Below are positions 34,889 to 44,632 of a DNA stretch of 64,000 nt, in pieces. The stretch covers positions 434,001-498,000 of the forward strand of contig CAWFOP010000005.1 of the NCBI GenBank assembly GCA_963817465.1, written 5' to 3'. Source of the DNA: CAMPKL01 sp963817465 (lineage in GTDB: Bacteria; Acidobacteriota; Terriglobia; Bryobacterales; UBA6623). The notes beneath the pieces were generated by a model, which saw nothing but the letters and a program-made list of their open reading frames with translations, was not told the origin of the DNA and made no database searches. A program made the position numbers and the translations under genes. The stretch's first letter is position 1. Every line of letters begins with the position of its first letter.

Positions 34889-36017
34889 TCATTGCAGTCG
34901 GCAAAGAGGATCGCCGACCACGATATTCATCCAGCTCAGGTAGGGTATCCCAAGGTAAAAGCTCTCGGCCAGATTGCGGCCGGCGGCGTAAGCCGGAAAG
35001 ACATATTGCGGCTCGGGGACGGCGTCGAGATAGGGCTCATCGACGTGGCCCGACGCGCCCGTGGCGCCCTCGCGCAGGAAATCGCCCGTCAGCGTTTGGG
35101 GCGCTCCGCCGAACCAGCGCTTCTTATCCGTCCACGGCGCTGGGCGCCAATCGTCGGGAGGCTCTTCGAAAGTTCTCCCGTCGGTCGATACGAACTCGGT
35201 CGCGATGGCGCCCGGCAGCCATTTGAAGCCCAAGAAACGCTTGCCGTCGACGAGTCGTTGCGGGTCGTTCGACCCCCACGAAGCGTAACCGATAACGTTG
35301 TCCAGGCCGTAGGCCACGTCGTTGGTGCGCTCGAACACGACTCTATCGGGCGGCAAGATACGCGACGCCGATCGCAGCCAGGCGTTTCCCATTTCGTTTG
35401 TCACGGGCGACTCATCGAGAACGAAGCGGCCGCGGTTGCGCGCTTCGAGCGACCTGGTCGATGATGGCGCGAACGTCATCCAGCGTGTAGCCGGTGAGTC
35501 GCGTCACCAGGTAGATGGGAAACTTCGCCTTGTCGAATCGGTCGGCGTGATGTCGAAAGAACGGGTTCGGCAAGTGGCCTGTAAGCCGATGCGATTCGCC
35601 GGTCAACTTGCCGTACAGCAGGGTGAGCTCCGAGTCGACCGCGGCTTTGTCGGCGTCTCGGCCGCCCCCGCCGGATATCGCCAGCGGGACGCCCTTGGTC
35701 GTCACAATGTAGTCGATACGGTCGCGAGCGTCGCCTCGTCCGAGACAATGGCCGATCGCCGTCTCGATCTCGTCTTCATACACGCGGCGGGCTACCCTCT
35801 CACCCGGCGAGGCGGAGATGACGCAACTGTTCGCGGCGGGGATGGCGCGGCGGCGCATGTAATACTCGGCGATTTGACCCGAGATCTCGGACTGATCGTT
35901 GACGACGACCAAGACGCGATTCGCCGCCGCCGTCGCTTGCGTGGATTGGGCCGCCGGCGAGGCGCATGACAGCGCCAGCATGAGAAACGCGCCCCGCAGT
36001 CCGTAAGTCGTTAGCAT
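34889..36017 (-). pseudogene. TIGR03790-like exported protein broken by a +1 frameshift
   Basis: Starts at ATG 36017 with a signal peptide (LRGAFLMLALSCASPAAQ). NRVLVVVNDQSEISGQIAEYYM, DYIVTTKGVPLAI and YLVTRLTGYTLDDVRAIID fit the TIGR03790 family known from Acidobacteria and Planctomycetes. Near 35,449-35,452 the frame shifts: the N-terminal frame ends soon after IIDQV, while LEARNRGRFVLDESP continues in the next frame to 34889 (ASWGSNDPQRL, FLGFKWLPGAIATEF, LGIPYLSWMNIVVGDPL). Removing one base restores a protein of about 375 residues. Function of the family is not known. The start lies only 11 bases from the divergent PfkB start. Confidence 0.8.
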
Positions 36018-36028
36018 GTAAGGGTCTG

Positions 36029-36910
36029 ATGAGAATCATAACGATCGGTGAAATTCTGTGGGACCTTTTTCCTGAAGAGGAACGGCTGGGGGGAGCGACT
36101 TTTAACTTTTCGGCGCATGCCGCCAAGCTCGGCAATCAAGTCGTATTCGTCAGCGCCGTCGCGGGCGACGAACGCGGCCGGGGCGCCGTTCAGCGAGTGC
36201 GGCAAGCGGGCGTCGATCTCTCGTTTCTGCAGAAGACCGACGAAGCCCCTACTGGGACGGTCACCGTCACGATCGACGAGGCCGACGCCCCGTCCTACGT
36301 GATCCATCGGCCCGCTGCGTACGACTACGTGCGCTTGGGGCCGGATCAGATCGCGCGGTTGCTGACGCCCCGGCCCGACTGGATCTATTACGGGACGCTC
36401 CACCAGATCGTCCCGGAAATCGAGTCTCTCACCAAACGCATCATCGACGCCGCTCCGGGCGTCAAGCGCTTCTACGACGTCAATCTGCGACGCGACTCCT
36501 ACACCAAAGACTTGCTCAAGCGCCTGATCTCGCGCGCTTCCCTGATCAAGATCAACGAGTCCGAGGCGTGGGAGTTGGGCGAGATCTACGCCATCGACGC
36601 GCTGACCCTCGAAAGCCTTTCGCGTTCTTTGATCGAGGCGGGAGGAGTCGAAGGTATCTGCATTACGCGCGGCGCGCGTGGCTGCGCGCTGCTGCTCGGC
36701 GGGGAATGGATCGAAATTCCCGGCGTCAAGATCGAGGTGACCGACGCCGTCGGCGCGGGGGACGCGTTCTCCGCGGCGTTGCTGCACGGACTCGGTCAAG
36801 GTTGGCCGCCCCGCAAGGCCGGCGACTTCGCCAATCGCGTGGGGGCCTTGGTGGCGAGCCGCTCGGGTGCTATTCCCCGCTGGAGCGAAAAAGAAGCCTG
36901 GGCGCTGTGA
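36029..36910 (+). CDS. PfkB-family sugar kinase (fructokinase-like)
   Basis: 293 residues from ATG 36029, preceded by AAGGG. Ribokinase-fold signatures are clear: GEILWDLFPEEERLGGATFNFSAH in two parts at the N-terminus, KINESEAWEL, CITRGARGC, and DAVGAGDAFSAALLHG with catalytic Asp245. It phosphorylates a sugar with ATP; the GEILWD start and overall length favour fructokinase. It is divergent from the TIGR03790-like gene with almost no spacer. Confidence 0.9.
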   Translation: MRIITIGEILWDLFPEEERLGGATFNFSAHAAKLGNQVVFVSAVAGDERGRGAVQRVRQAGVDLSFLQKTDEAPTGTVTVTIDEADAPSYVIHRPAAYDYVRLGPDQIARLLTPRPDWIYYGTLHQIVPEIESLTKRIIDAAPGVKRFYDVNLRRDSYTKDLLKRLISRASLIKINESEAWELGEIYAIDALTLESLSRSLIEAGGVEGICITRGARGCALLLGGEWIEIPGVKIEVTDAVGAGDAFSAALLHGLGQGWPPRKAGDFANRVGALVASRSGAIPRWSEKEAWAL

Positions 36911-36939
36911 AGGGGCGTTATCATCTTTCGAAGACGGCT

Positions 36940-37854
36940 ATGAAGACGAAGACCGCCATCATCGGTTCGGGCAACATCGGGACCGATTTGATGATCAAGA
37001 TCCTGCGCAGGTCCGACGCGCTCGAAGCGGCCGCGCTGGTCGGCATCGATCCGGATTCGGACGGCCTGGCGCGCGCCCGCCGCATGGGCGTCGCGACGAC
37101 CCACGAGGGCATCGACGGGCTCGTCCGCATGCCCGAGTTCGCGGATATCGAAATCGTCTTCGACGCTACGTCCGCGAAGGCCCACCGCAAGCATGACGAA
37201 GTCCTGCGCCGTCACGGCAAGCAGATCGTGGATCTGACGCCCGCCGCAGTCGGGCCTTTCGTCGTGCCTGTCGTCAATGCGGGCGACCATCTCGACGCGC
37301 CCAACATCAACATGGTGAGCTGCGGCGGCCAGGCGACGATTCCGATCGTTCACGCGATCAATCGGGTTGCGCGGGTCCGCTACGCGGAGATCGTCGCGTT
37401 GATCGCATCGAAATCCGCTGGGCCCGGAACGCGCGCCAATATCGACGAGTTCACCGTCACCACCGCGCGAGGGCTCGAAGCGGTGGGCGGCGCGCAGAAG
37501 GGCAAGGCGATCATCGTCCTGAATCCGGCCGAGCCGCCGATCCTGATGCGCAACACGGTCTTTTGCCTCAGCGACGACGCCGACGAGCAGGCCGTCGCGG
37601 ATTCCGTCGCGGCGATCGTCAAACAAGTGCAAGAGTACGTGCCGGGCTACCGGCTCAAGCAAGCGGTGCAGTTCGAGCGCATCGCCGCCGGCCAGCCGTC
37701 GCCGGTTCCGGGCGGCGGCCTGCGGACTTCGGTGTACCTCGAAGTCGAGGGCGCGGCGCACTACCTGCCCGCGTACGCCGGCAACCTCGACATCATGACC
37801 TCCGCCGCGCTGGCGACCGGCGAACGCTTGGCGCGCAAGCCGGCCCTGGCTTAG
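36940..37854 (+). CDS. mhpF: Acetaldehyde dehydrogenase (acylating)
   Basis: 304 residues from ATG 36940, 29 bases after the kinase. KTAIIGSGNIGTDLMIKIL is the NAD-binding motif, and Cys128 in MVSCGGQATIPIVHAI is the catalytic nucleophile that forms the acyl-thioester. TARGLEAVGGAQKGKAIIVLNPAEPPILMRNT (in parts) is diagnostic of the MhpF/DmpF family. The enzyme makes acetyl-CoA from acetaldehyde, NAD and CoA. Its normal partner, 4-hydroxy-2-oxovalerate aldolase, and the hydratase of the meta-cleavage pathway are not in the window, so this copy may work alone or with distant genes. Confidence 0.92.
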   Translation: MKTKTAIIGSGNIGTDLMIKILRRSDALEAAALVGIDPDSDGLARARRMGVATTHEGIDGLVRMPEFADIEIVFDATSAKAHRKHDEVLRRHGKQIVDLTPAAVGPFVVPVVNAGDHLDAPNINMVSCGGQATIPIVHAINRVARVRYAEIVALIASKSAGPGTRANIDEFTVTTARGLEAVGGAQKGKAIIVLNPAEPPILMRNTVFCLSDDADEQAVADSVAAIVKQVQEYVPGYRLKQAVQFERIAAGQPSPVPGGGLRTSVYLEVEGAAHYLPAYAGNLDIMTSAALATGERLARKPALA

Positions 37855-37872
37855 ACCCTCGAGCCCGAACGC

Positions 37873-39309
37873 CTAAAGCGGCAGCGGCTTCGGCGGCGAG
37901 TCGATGCGTTTGAAGTAGCCGTACCAGGGGTCGGCGGTTTTCTCGCGGAAGGACGCCACCTTGGCCCGCAGCTCGGCCATCACGTCCGCGTGGCCGGCCG
38001 AGCCGGCCAGGTTGCGAGTTTCCATCGGATCGGCTTCCATGTCGTAGAGCTCTTCGGGCGCGTGCCGCAGGATCTTCTGTACGCTGCGCATGCCTGATGT
38101 GGGACTGTTGCGCGAGCGAATCCCCTGCCAAGTCGGCGAGCCCCAAAGGTCGGACGGCAGCGGCATCTCGAGCTCGGGAAACAGGAACTTGGTGTACTTG
38201 TACTGGCGCGTGCGGATGCCCCGCCAAGGGAAGAAGTTCACGATTTCATGAAAGCTGTGGCTGTAATAGTGCTCGTCCCAGCCGGAGGGGTTCTCTTGGT
38301 CGAGAATCGGCATGAATGAGCGCCCGTGCGGCTCATAGCCCTCCATCGATGCGCCGCACCATTCGATGACGGTCGGCAGCACGTCCGGCAAACCGATCAT
38401 CGCCTGGCTCGTAATGCCGGGCTTGGCGGCGCCAGGGGCGGCGGCGATAAAGGGAATCCGCAGCCCGGTCTCGTAAGGCGAGGCTTTTGCTCCCGGGAAC
38501 GGCATGCCGTGGTCGGAGAAGCAGAGCACCAGCGTGTCTTCCGCGCGGCCGGCTTCGTCCAGCGCGTCGAGGCAGAAGCCGTAGCCCTGGTCTAGGCGGT
38601 CGATCGCCTGGTAATACTGAGCGAGCTCGGCGCGCGCTTCCGGCGTCTCCGGCAGAAAGTCGGGCACGGTCACCTGATCGGGCGAATACTCGCGGACGTC
38701 GACGTTCTTGTAGTCACGAAAATTGGCGAAGCCGCCCGGCCCGCCGGCGCGGTGCGGGTCGCCGAAACCGACGTGCAGGTAGAACGGCTTTCCGTCAGCG
38801 CGCCGCAAAAATTCGCGCACCTTTTGGCCGATGTCCCAAACGTCGCGATTGCCGAAATTCCCCGGCTCCTCGTAATCCCATGGGTACACCTCGGGCGGCT
38901 TCACGTGAAGCTTGCCGACCACGCCGGTCATAAACCCTTGCTTTTGGAGCAGCCGAGGAATCGACTGCATCTCGATATGCGTGTGGAAATTCGCCGGCTC
39001 GTGAGCGTGGCCGAACTGCCCGTTGTTGTGGTTGTGGCGGCCGGTGAGGATGACTGAACGGCTCGCGCTGCACGACGGCGTCGTCGCATAGGCATGGGCG
39101 AAGGTCACGCCGCGGGCGGCCAGCTTGTCCATGTTGGGCGTGCGGATGAGCTTATTGCCGTAGCAGCCGGCGACAGCGCTCTGATCGTCGGCGATCAGGC
39201 ACATGACGCTGCGAAACGGGCGGCCGGTCTGCGCGTTGAGCGGAAGCGCGGCAGCCGACGCCGCGGAGCCAAGCAGAAAGCCGCGCCGATCGAGACGGTT
39301 ATTCGACAT
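37873..39309 (-). CDS. Tat-exported sulfatase
   Basis: 478 residues from ATG 39309. SNNRLDRRGFLLGSAASAAAL is a twin-arginine signal. The active-site motif is C-S-A-S-R at Cys80 (TTPSCSASRSVILTGRHNH), the Cys-to-formylglycine site with Ala in place of the usual Pro. The first metal site is LIADDQS, and FSDHGMPFPGAKASPYETG gives the later Asp-His and Lys. DPHRAGGPGG resembles heparan N-sulfatase relatives. It should remove sulfate from a glycan in the periplasm. It is intact, unlike the sulfatase at 31.1-32.5 kb. Confidence 0.9.
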   Translation of the reverse strand: MSNNRLDRRGFLLGSAASAAALPLNAQTGRPFRSVMCLIADDQSAVAGCYGNKLIRTPNMDKLAARGVTFAHAYATTPSCSASRSVILTGRHNHNNGQFGHAHEPANFHTHIEMQSIPRLLQKQGFMTGVVGKLHVKPPEVYPWDYEEPGNFGNRDVWDIGQKVREFLRRADGKPFYLHVGFGDPHRAGGPGGFANFRDYKNVDVREYSPDQVTVPDFLPETPEARAELAQYYQAIDRLDQGYGFCLDALDEAGRAEDTLVLCFSDHGMPFPGAKASPYETGLRIPFIAAAPGAAKPGITSQAMIGLPDVLPTVIEWCGASMEGYEPHGRSFMPILDQENPSGWDEHYYSHSFHEIVNFFPWRGIRTRQYKYTKFLFPELEMPLPSDLWGSPTWQGIRSRNSPTSGMRSVQKILRHAPEELYDMEADPMETRNLAGSAGHADVMAELRAKVASFREKTADPWYGYFKRIDSPPKPLPL

Positions 39310-39520
39310 AGGCCCGGATCTTAACGGGCCGAGCGCCGGCGGTCAATTCCGGCGCCGACGACTCGGCGATCTTTTGAACCTAGTACTACCGTTGTTTGGT
39401 ACATCACATTCCCCTAAACGCAGTTTTGTTCGCACTAAACGCGAGTGCTACGGTGAATTCATAGTCTCGTACCGGCGATACAGCCGGCATAGAGTGCTTT
39501 GTCCATTCAGGGAGGTCAAT

Positions 39521-42500
39521 ATGTCGGTTCAACGAACCGCGATTTCTCAGTTGGTCGTAGCGCTTGCGACGCTCTCGCTGATTTTCTTCAGCGTCACCCC
39601 ATCGCAAGCTCAGGAAGTGAGCGCCGGAATTACAGGGATCGTCACCGATCCGTCCGGGGCCGCCATTGCGAGCGCCGAGATCACAGCCAAAGACCTGGAT
39701 CGCGGTCTCACGTACACGACTCAAACCAATGAATCCGGCAACTACGCGTTGCCTCGCATTCCCCCCGGACGCTACGAAGTTCGGATCTCAGCGGAAGGTT
39801 TCCACACGTGGGTGCAGCCCGAGGTTGCGCTCGAAGTCAATCAACGCGGCCGCCTCGACGTCCAGCTCGAATTGGGCGCCGTGACGGAAACCGTGGAAGT
39901 CAGCGCGGCCGGTCCGCTGTTGCAGACCGAGAAAACCGAGCTTGGCGCCGTCGTCGGCGGCGAGCAGACGGTCGACATGCCGCTGCCGACGCGCAACTTC
40001 ATCAATATGACGCTCCTGGTTCCGGGCGTTACGACGGCCAATCCGGCCAGCTTAAACAACGCGCGGCGTTCGGGAGGGGGCGGCAGACCTTATGTCAACG
40101 GCAACCGCGAGCAGGCGAACAACTTCTTGCTCGACGGCATCGACAACAATCAGGTCTCCGATAACTTGACTGCGTACCAGCCGAACATCGACGCGATCGC
40201 CGAGTTCAACGTCATCACGAACAACGCTTCGGCGGAGTTCGGCAACTTCCAGGGCGGCATCATCAACGTCACTTTGAAGGCCGGTTCCAATAATCTGCAT
40301 GGGTCGGCGTTCGAGTTCCTGCAGAACGACAAGCTCAATGCCAACAACTGGGCGAACAACTGGCGGGGCTTGAGCCGCGCGCCGGTTCGCCAGAACATTT
40401 TCGGCGGCACATTGGGCGGCCCGATCATGAAGAACAAACTGTTCTTCTTCGTCGACTATCAGGGTACACGGCGTTCCGAGCCCGGATCGCCGGCCAACTT
40501 CAACGTCATTCCGGCGGCGTTCCGCAACGGCGACTTCTCGCGCCTGCTCACCGAACAGGGCATCCAGTTGTACGACTACCAGAACGTGGATGCATCGGGA
40601 AGGCGGTCGCCGTTCCCCAACAACATCATTCCGCAGAGCCGTATCGACCCGGTGGCGCAGGCCCTGTTTAGCGACACAAGCCTTTACCCCCTGCCTGTCA
40701 ACGACGGTCTGCGGTTTAACCAGCTCAACACCGTTAACCGCAAGCTGCAGAACGACCAGGGCGACGTCAAGCTCGATTGGAAGCCGAGCGACAACGATAC
40801 GGTGTCGGCGCGCTACGCCAAAGGCGTGCAAGACGATCCCACGATCAACACATTCCCGCTGGTCTTCAACGGCTTTGCGAATTCTCCCTTCCAGGCGGGA
40901 GTCGTCAACTGGACGCGTGCGTTCAATCCCAACATGGTCAACGAAGTCCGCGTCGGCGTGAACAACATCATGGTTCACAACGGCGGCTCGGACAATGGCC
41001 TCGGCAACGTCGCCGAGAACCTGGGCATTCGTAACGGCAATGACCGCGGGCCGGGCCTGATGAACTTTCAGTTCACGGGCTCCAACCTGGCGAGCAACAT
41101 CGGGAGCGCCAACATCGGAACGCAAACGATGTTCGCCAATACGACCTATCAGTACGTCGACAACCTAACCCTGATCCGCGGTCGCCATCAGATCAAGCTG
41201 GGCGGCCAAGGACTGCGGCAGCACATGAATACGTTCTATGCCGGTAATACCGGTCGCACCGGTTTCCTGCAGTACGACGGCAACTTCACTCGTGACCAAC
41301 TCGATTCGGCCTCGCGCGGATTCGCCGAAGCCGACTTCCTGCTGGGCTCGCCCGTGCGCATCGGCCGCGGCACGGCCGGCAGCGTGTGGGGTCACCGCAA
41401 GTGGATCTTGGGCTTCTACGGCCAGGACGACTGGCGGGTCCGCGACGATTTGACCCTGAACCTGGGTCTGCGTTGGGAATGGCACCAGCCGCTGTATGAG
41501 GTCAAAGACCGTCAATCCAACTTCGAGCCCTACACGGGCGAGTTGCTGTTGGCGGGCCAGAACGGAAACTCCAGGGCGCTGTACAACTCCTTTAACAAGG
41601 ACTTCCAGCCTCGCATCGGCTTCGCCTTTACGCCGAAGTCGCTGGGCGGGAAGACCGTCCTCCGCGGCGCCTACACGATTTCCTCGTTCATGGAGGGAAC
41701 CGGAACCAATTTGAGGCTGCCTCTGAACCCGCCGTTCAACGTCGAGTTCGAGGCGATCTATGACGGAGCCGCGAGTCCCGTCTCGCTGACCGAAGACGGG
41801 TTTTCGACGGTCGTGCAAACCAACCCCTATAAGAGCGCCAACATTCGGCTCTGGGATGCAAACGTCCGTCCGTCGAATGTCCAGCAATGGAACTTCACCG
41901 TCGAGCAGCAATTGCTGGCGAACACCGTTCTGTCGGCCGGCTACGTCGGCCAAAAGGGCACGCACCTGGTCGTTCCGATGCCTTACTTCCAAAAGGTCAA
42001 CATCGACGGCACGCCCGCGGCTTGCGGCTGCAGCCCGTATCTATCCGGCAATCCCGATCTGGCCGTCATCTCGCAGATCTCGGGCACGGAAGCCAACGGC
42101 GATCAGGAGTACAACGCTCTGCAGGTCAGCTTGAAACAGCGCATGACCAAGGGGTTTATGTATCAGGTCGCCTACACCTGGTCGAAGGGCATGAGCGACG
42201 CCATCGGATACTACGGTTCCGGCGGTCTCGTTGGATCGCAGTCGGCCTACTGGCAGAACCTCCGCGACAAGCGCAGTGAGTGGGGCCCGACCTTTTTCGA
42301 TCAAACCCACACCTTCGTGGCCAACTATGTCTATCAGTTGCCGTTCGGAAGAGGACAGCATTTGGGGGCTGACATGAGCCCGGTTTTGGACGCTTTCGTC
42401 GGCGGCTGGCAGCTCAGCGGAATCCTGACGGCCAAGACGGGATTCCCGTGGACGATTCGCGGACCGGACCGGTCCGGCACCGTCTCACGCGGCTACCGAG

Positions 42501-42838
42501 CGAATCGCGTCGGCGACGGCGCGGGCGCGCAGGAGGTCGGCCCCGGCGCGGCGTGGTTCGATACGACCGCCTTCGCCGATCCTGCGACGGGAACCTTCGG
42601 CAATTCGGGCAACGGCGTCGTCCGCGGCCCGGGCTATGCGACTTTGGATGTGGGAATCGAAAAGAGCTTCCACGTGACGGAGTCGCAACGGCTGCAGTTC
42701 CGCTCCGAGTTCATCAACCTGACCAACTCGCCGATCTTCCAAGGCGCGGACCGTACGGTCACGAGCCCGACGTTCGGCGAAATCACCAGCTCGCAGGGCG
42801 AACGCGTCATTCAGTTCGGCCTGCGCTACGAGTTCTAG
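39521..42838 (+). CDS. Oar-like TonB-dependent receptor with carboxypeptidase-regulatory domain
   Basis: 1105 residues from ATG 39521, ten bases after a GGAGG site. SQLVVALATLSLIFFSVTPSQAQ is the signal peptide. Residues about 28-115 are a CarboxypepD_reg fold (GITGIVTDPSGAAIASAEI, YALPRIPPGRYEV). A plug follows (DMPLPTRNFINMTLLVPGV, LDGIDNNQVSDNL, GNFQGGIINVTLKAGSNNLHG), then a long barrel ending with aromatic Phe (RVIQFGLRYEF). This receptor type is greatly expanded in Acidobacteria and is thought to take up oligosaccharides or other large nutrients. A terminator follows at once. Confidence 0.93.
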   Translation: MSVQRTAISQLVVALATLSLIFFSVTPSQAQEVSAGITGIVTDPSGAAIASAEITAKDLDRGLTYTTQTNESGNYALPRIPPGRYEVRISAEGFHTWVQPEVALEVNQRGRLDVQLELGAVTETVEVSAAGPLLQTEKTELGAVVGGEQTVDMPLPTRNFINMTLLVPGVTTANPASLNNARRSGGGGRPYVNGNREQANNFLLDGIDNNQVSDNLTAYQPNIDAIAEFNVITNNASAEFGNFQGGIINVTLKAGSNNLHGSAFEFLQNDKLNANNWANNWRGLSRAPVRQNIFGGTLGGPIMKNKLFFFVDYQGTRRSEPGSPANFNVIPAAFRNGDFSRLLTEQGIQLYDYQNVDASGRRSPFPNNIIPQSRIDPVAQALFSDTSLYPLPVNDGLRFNQLNTVNRKLQNDQGDVKLDWKPSDNDTVSARYAKGVQDDPTINTFPLVFNGFANSPFQAGVVNWTRAFNPNMVNEVRVGVNNIMVHNGGSDNGLGNVAENLGIRNGNDRGPGLMNFQFTGSNLASNIGSANIGTQTMFANTTYQYVDNLTLIRGRHQIKLGGQGLRQHMNTFYAGNTGRTGFLQYDGNFTRDQLDSASRGFAEADFLLGSPVRIGRGTAGSVWGHRKWILGFYGQDDWRVRDDLTLNLGLRWEWHQPLYEVKDRQSNFEPYTGELLLAGQNGNSRALYNSFNKDFQPRIGFAFTPKSLGGKTVLRGAYTISSFMEGTGTNLRLPLNPPFNVEFEAIYDGAASPVSLTEDGFSTVVQTNPYKSANIRLWDANVRPSNVQQWNFTVEQQLLANTVLSAGYVGQKGTHLVVPMPYFQKVNIDGTPAACGCSPYLSGNPDLAVISQISGTEANGDQEYNALQVSLKQRMTKGFMYQVAYTWSKGMSDAIGYYGSGGLVGSQSAYWQNLRDKRSEWGPTFFDQTHTFVANYVYQLPFGRGQHLGADMSPVLDAFVGGWQLSGILTAKTGFPWTIRGPDRSGTVSRGYRANRVGDGAGAQEVGPGAAWFDTTAFADPATGTFGNSGNGVVRGPGYATLDVGIEKSFHVTESQRLQFRSEFINLTNSPIFQGADRTVTSPTFGEITSSQGERVIQFGLRYEF

Positions 42839-42865
42839 AGACTCGGCAAACTCACGAACCAAGGG

Positions 42866-42896
42866 CCCGGGCGGCGCAAATCGTCCGGGTCTTTTT
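42866..42896 (+). terminator. Rho-independent terminator after the TonB-dependent receptor gene
   Basis: CCCGGGCG pairs with CGTCCGGG (8 base pairs, one G-T), with loop GCGCAAAT, followed by TCTTTTT. It lies 28 bases after the receptor stop and just before the end of the convergent SDR gene. Confidence 0.85.
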
Positions 42897-42898
42897 GT

Positions 42899-43678
42899 CT
42901 AGGACATCACGAGGCCGCCGCAAATGTTGTAGGCCTGACCCGTGATCATGCGCGCGTCGTCGCTCGCCAGGTAGACGGCCATCGGGGCGATGTCTTCGGG
43001 AACGAGACGGCCGCCGATGGGGGTCAGCGACCGTTCGTGCTCGGTCAAGTCGCGGCCCAGGCGCGCGGCGTCGTAGGCGATGCGCCGGTCATTCATCAAC
43101 GTCTTGACCGGCCCCGGGCAGATGCAGTTCGCAGTGATCCCCTGTTGCGCCGTTTCGGCAGCTACGGTGCGCATGAATCCCAGCACTCCGTGCTTTGTGG
43201 CGGCATACGCGGCGCCGTGCAGCGAAGGGCGCCGGGAATTGATCGAGGCGACGGTGATGATCCGACCCCAGCCGCGCTCGATCATCCGCGGCAGCACCGC
43301 CTTTGTGAGCAGGTACGGCGCGGTCATGTTGACGGCGATGCTGAGGTCCCAGAATTCGTCGTCGAAGTCGACCACGGGCTTGGGGTTCGAACTGCTGCCC
43401 AGTCCGGCGTTGTTCACCAGAATGTCGACGGGGCCGAAGCGGTCGACAACCGCCGCGAGCAGCGTCGGGACGGCGGACCGCTCCGCCAGATCGGCTTGGA
43501 AGGCCGCGCCCTCTCCGCCGGCCTCATTAACGGCCGCGACAAGATCGTCGAGCTCGGATGCCGTCCGCGCGGTGACGGCCGTCTTAGCGCCTTCGCGGGC
43601 GAAAGACTCGGCGATCGCTCGTCCGATGCCGCGTCCGGCGCCGGTGACGAGCGCGGTTTTCCCTTGCAATTTGTTCAT
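42899..43678 (-). CDS. SDR-family oxidoreductase
   Basis: 259 residues from ATG 43678; an open extension upstream lacks a start context. Classical short-chain dehydrogenase: LVTGAGRGIGRAIAESFA (cofactor), NNAGLGS, a catalytic Ser in the INSRRPS strand and Y-x3-K in AAYAATKHGVLGFM, then CPGPVKT. It is likely NAD(P)-dependent on a hydroxy or keto group of a sugar or lipid. Closest general type is a gluconate 5-dehydrogenase or 3-oxoacyl reductase; substrate not determinable. Confidence 0.88.
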   Translation of the reverse strand: MNKLQGKTALVTGAGRGIGRAIAESFAREGAKTAVTARTASELDDLVAAVNEAGGEGAAFQADLAERSAVPTLLAAVVDRFGPVDILVNNAGLGSSSNPKPVVDFDDEFWDLSIAVNMTAPYLLTKAVLPRMIERGWGRIITVASINSRRPSLHGAAYAATKHGVLGFMRTVAAETAQQGITANCICPGPVKTLMNDRRIAYDAARLGRDLTEHERSLTPIGGRLVPEDIAPMAVYLASDDARMITGQAYNICGGLVMS

Positions 43679-43869
43679 CGCGACCGATGATAGCGCGGCC
43701 GCAAACAGCGCTCCAGCGGGCTGTGATCCCCCACAAAAAATTTTTCTTTGCTCTGTAACGCCGCACCCCGCTCCAGACTCAATCCAGACAAGCCGGGTTC
43801 GAGCGCCTGTGGGAGGAGTTTTTTTCCGCAGCATCTACCTGCGGGCGACGACGGTGTCTTGAACCCGGC

Positions 43870-44286
43870 CTAGTTCTCTCCCACATCTCTTGGCGCGCAC
43901 TTCCGCTTGATTTCCGGTGCGGGCGCGATCGGTTCGCTCTCCGATCGGTCGAGTTGGTCGCCGGTACCGAGCCTGACGATTTCTTGCACCGGCGTCGTAG
44001 TCATGACGGCGCGCTCGCCGGGCGTTTGGAACTCGAGGCACATTCCGATTCCGATGAAGCCGGACAACAGGGCGCTGCCGCCCCAGGTGGACCCGAGAAT
44101 ATTCACCGGCTCACCCTCGCGAAAAACTCCGCGAGGGCCGGAGACTTCGGCCGCGCCGAAACCCAAATAAACGATGGTGTAGAGGCTGTTGCGGGTTCTG
44201 ACCAACAGCGCCTCACCCGGACGGATCTCGCTGAGGTAGAGGCCATCGACTTCGCTTGCGCCGCGCGTTTGCTGATTCAAGGTCAA
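43870..44286 (-). CDS. Hypothetical protein
   Basis: 138 residues from TTG 44286, chosen for the strong AAAGGAG seven bases upstream; longer in-frame extension has no such site. A beta-rich segment (GEALLVRTRNSLYTIVYLGFG) is followed by VSGPRGVFREGEPVNILGSTWGGS and a hydrophobic patch SGFIGIGMCLEF, then a charged tail ending PEIKRKCAPRDVGEN. No family is recognised. It lies 217 bases downstream of a 42-residue membrane protein on the same strand. Confidence 0.6.
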   Translation of the reverse strand: MTLNQQTRGASEVDGLYLSEIRPGEALLVRTRNSLYTIVYLGFGAAEVSGPRGVFREGEPVNILGSTWGGSALLSGFIGIGMCLEFQTPGERAVMTTTPVQEIVRLGTGDQLDRSESEPIAPAPEIKRKCAPRDVGEN

Positions 44287-44503
44287 CAGTATTCTCCTTT
44301 CACCGAGACAGGCGCGACTTCTCAAGAGAAGGTCTCAGGACGCCATGAGACGTTGCAAACGGCGGGCCGAATACGACAAGCGGTTGATAAGACGGCAATT
44401 GTCCTAAATCCGGACCGCTGCGGCGAAGGGGATCGCCTGGAAAGTATTTCCAGGTGCGAGGATCTGTTGCGGCAAGCGGCGCTCGACAGGACCGGCTCGC
44501 CCG

Positions 44504-44632
44504 CTACAACGAGCGTTCGGATTGCGGCGCTTGAGAACGAATCAGCCGTGTCAGATAACGAACGGCCTCGCGCAGGACAAGGAATGCGAACAAGCACAGT
44601 CCAATGAGGATTTCGGCAGCGTTTCGGAGCAT
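44504..44632 (-). CDS. Small single-helix membrane protein (42 residues)
   Basis: ATG 44632 to TAG 44504. GGAGGGG stands nine bases before the ATG, the best ribosome-binding site in the neighbourhood. EILIGLCLFAFLVLREAVRYL is one membrane helix, starting after a short acidic N-terminus (MLRNAAE) and followed by a basic tail with Arg at several positions, so the C-terminus should face the cytoplasm. Function unknown. Confidence 0.6.
   Translation of the reverse strand: MLRNAAEILIGLCLFAFLVLREAVRYLTRLIRSQAPQSERSL

Noticed and set aside
43731..43780. AAAAAATTTTTC...TGTAACGCC resembling the stretch before the zf-HC2 gene, possibly an ECF promoter
   Set aside because: No gene follows on the + strand within a suitable distance, and the match is short.
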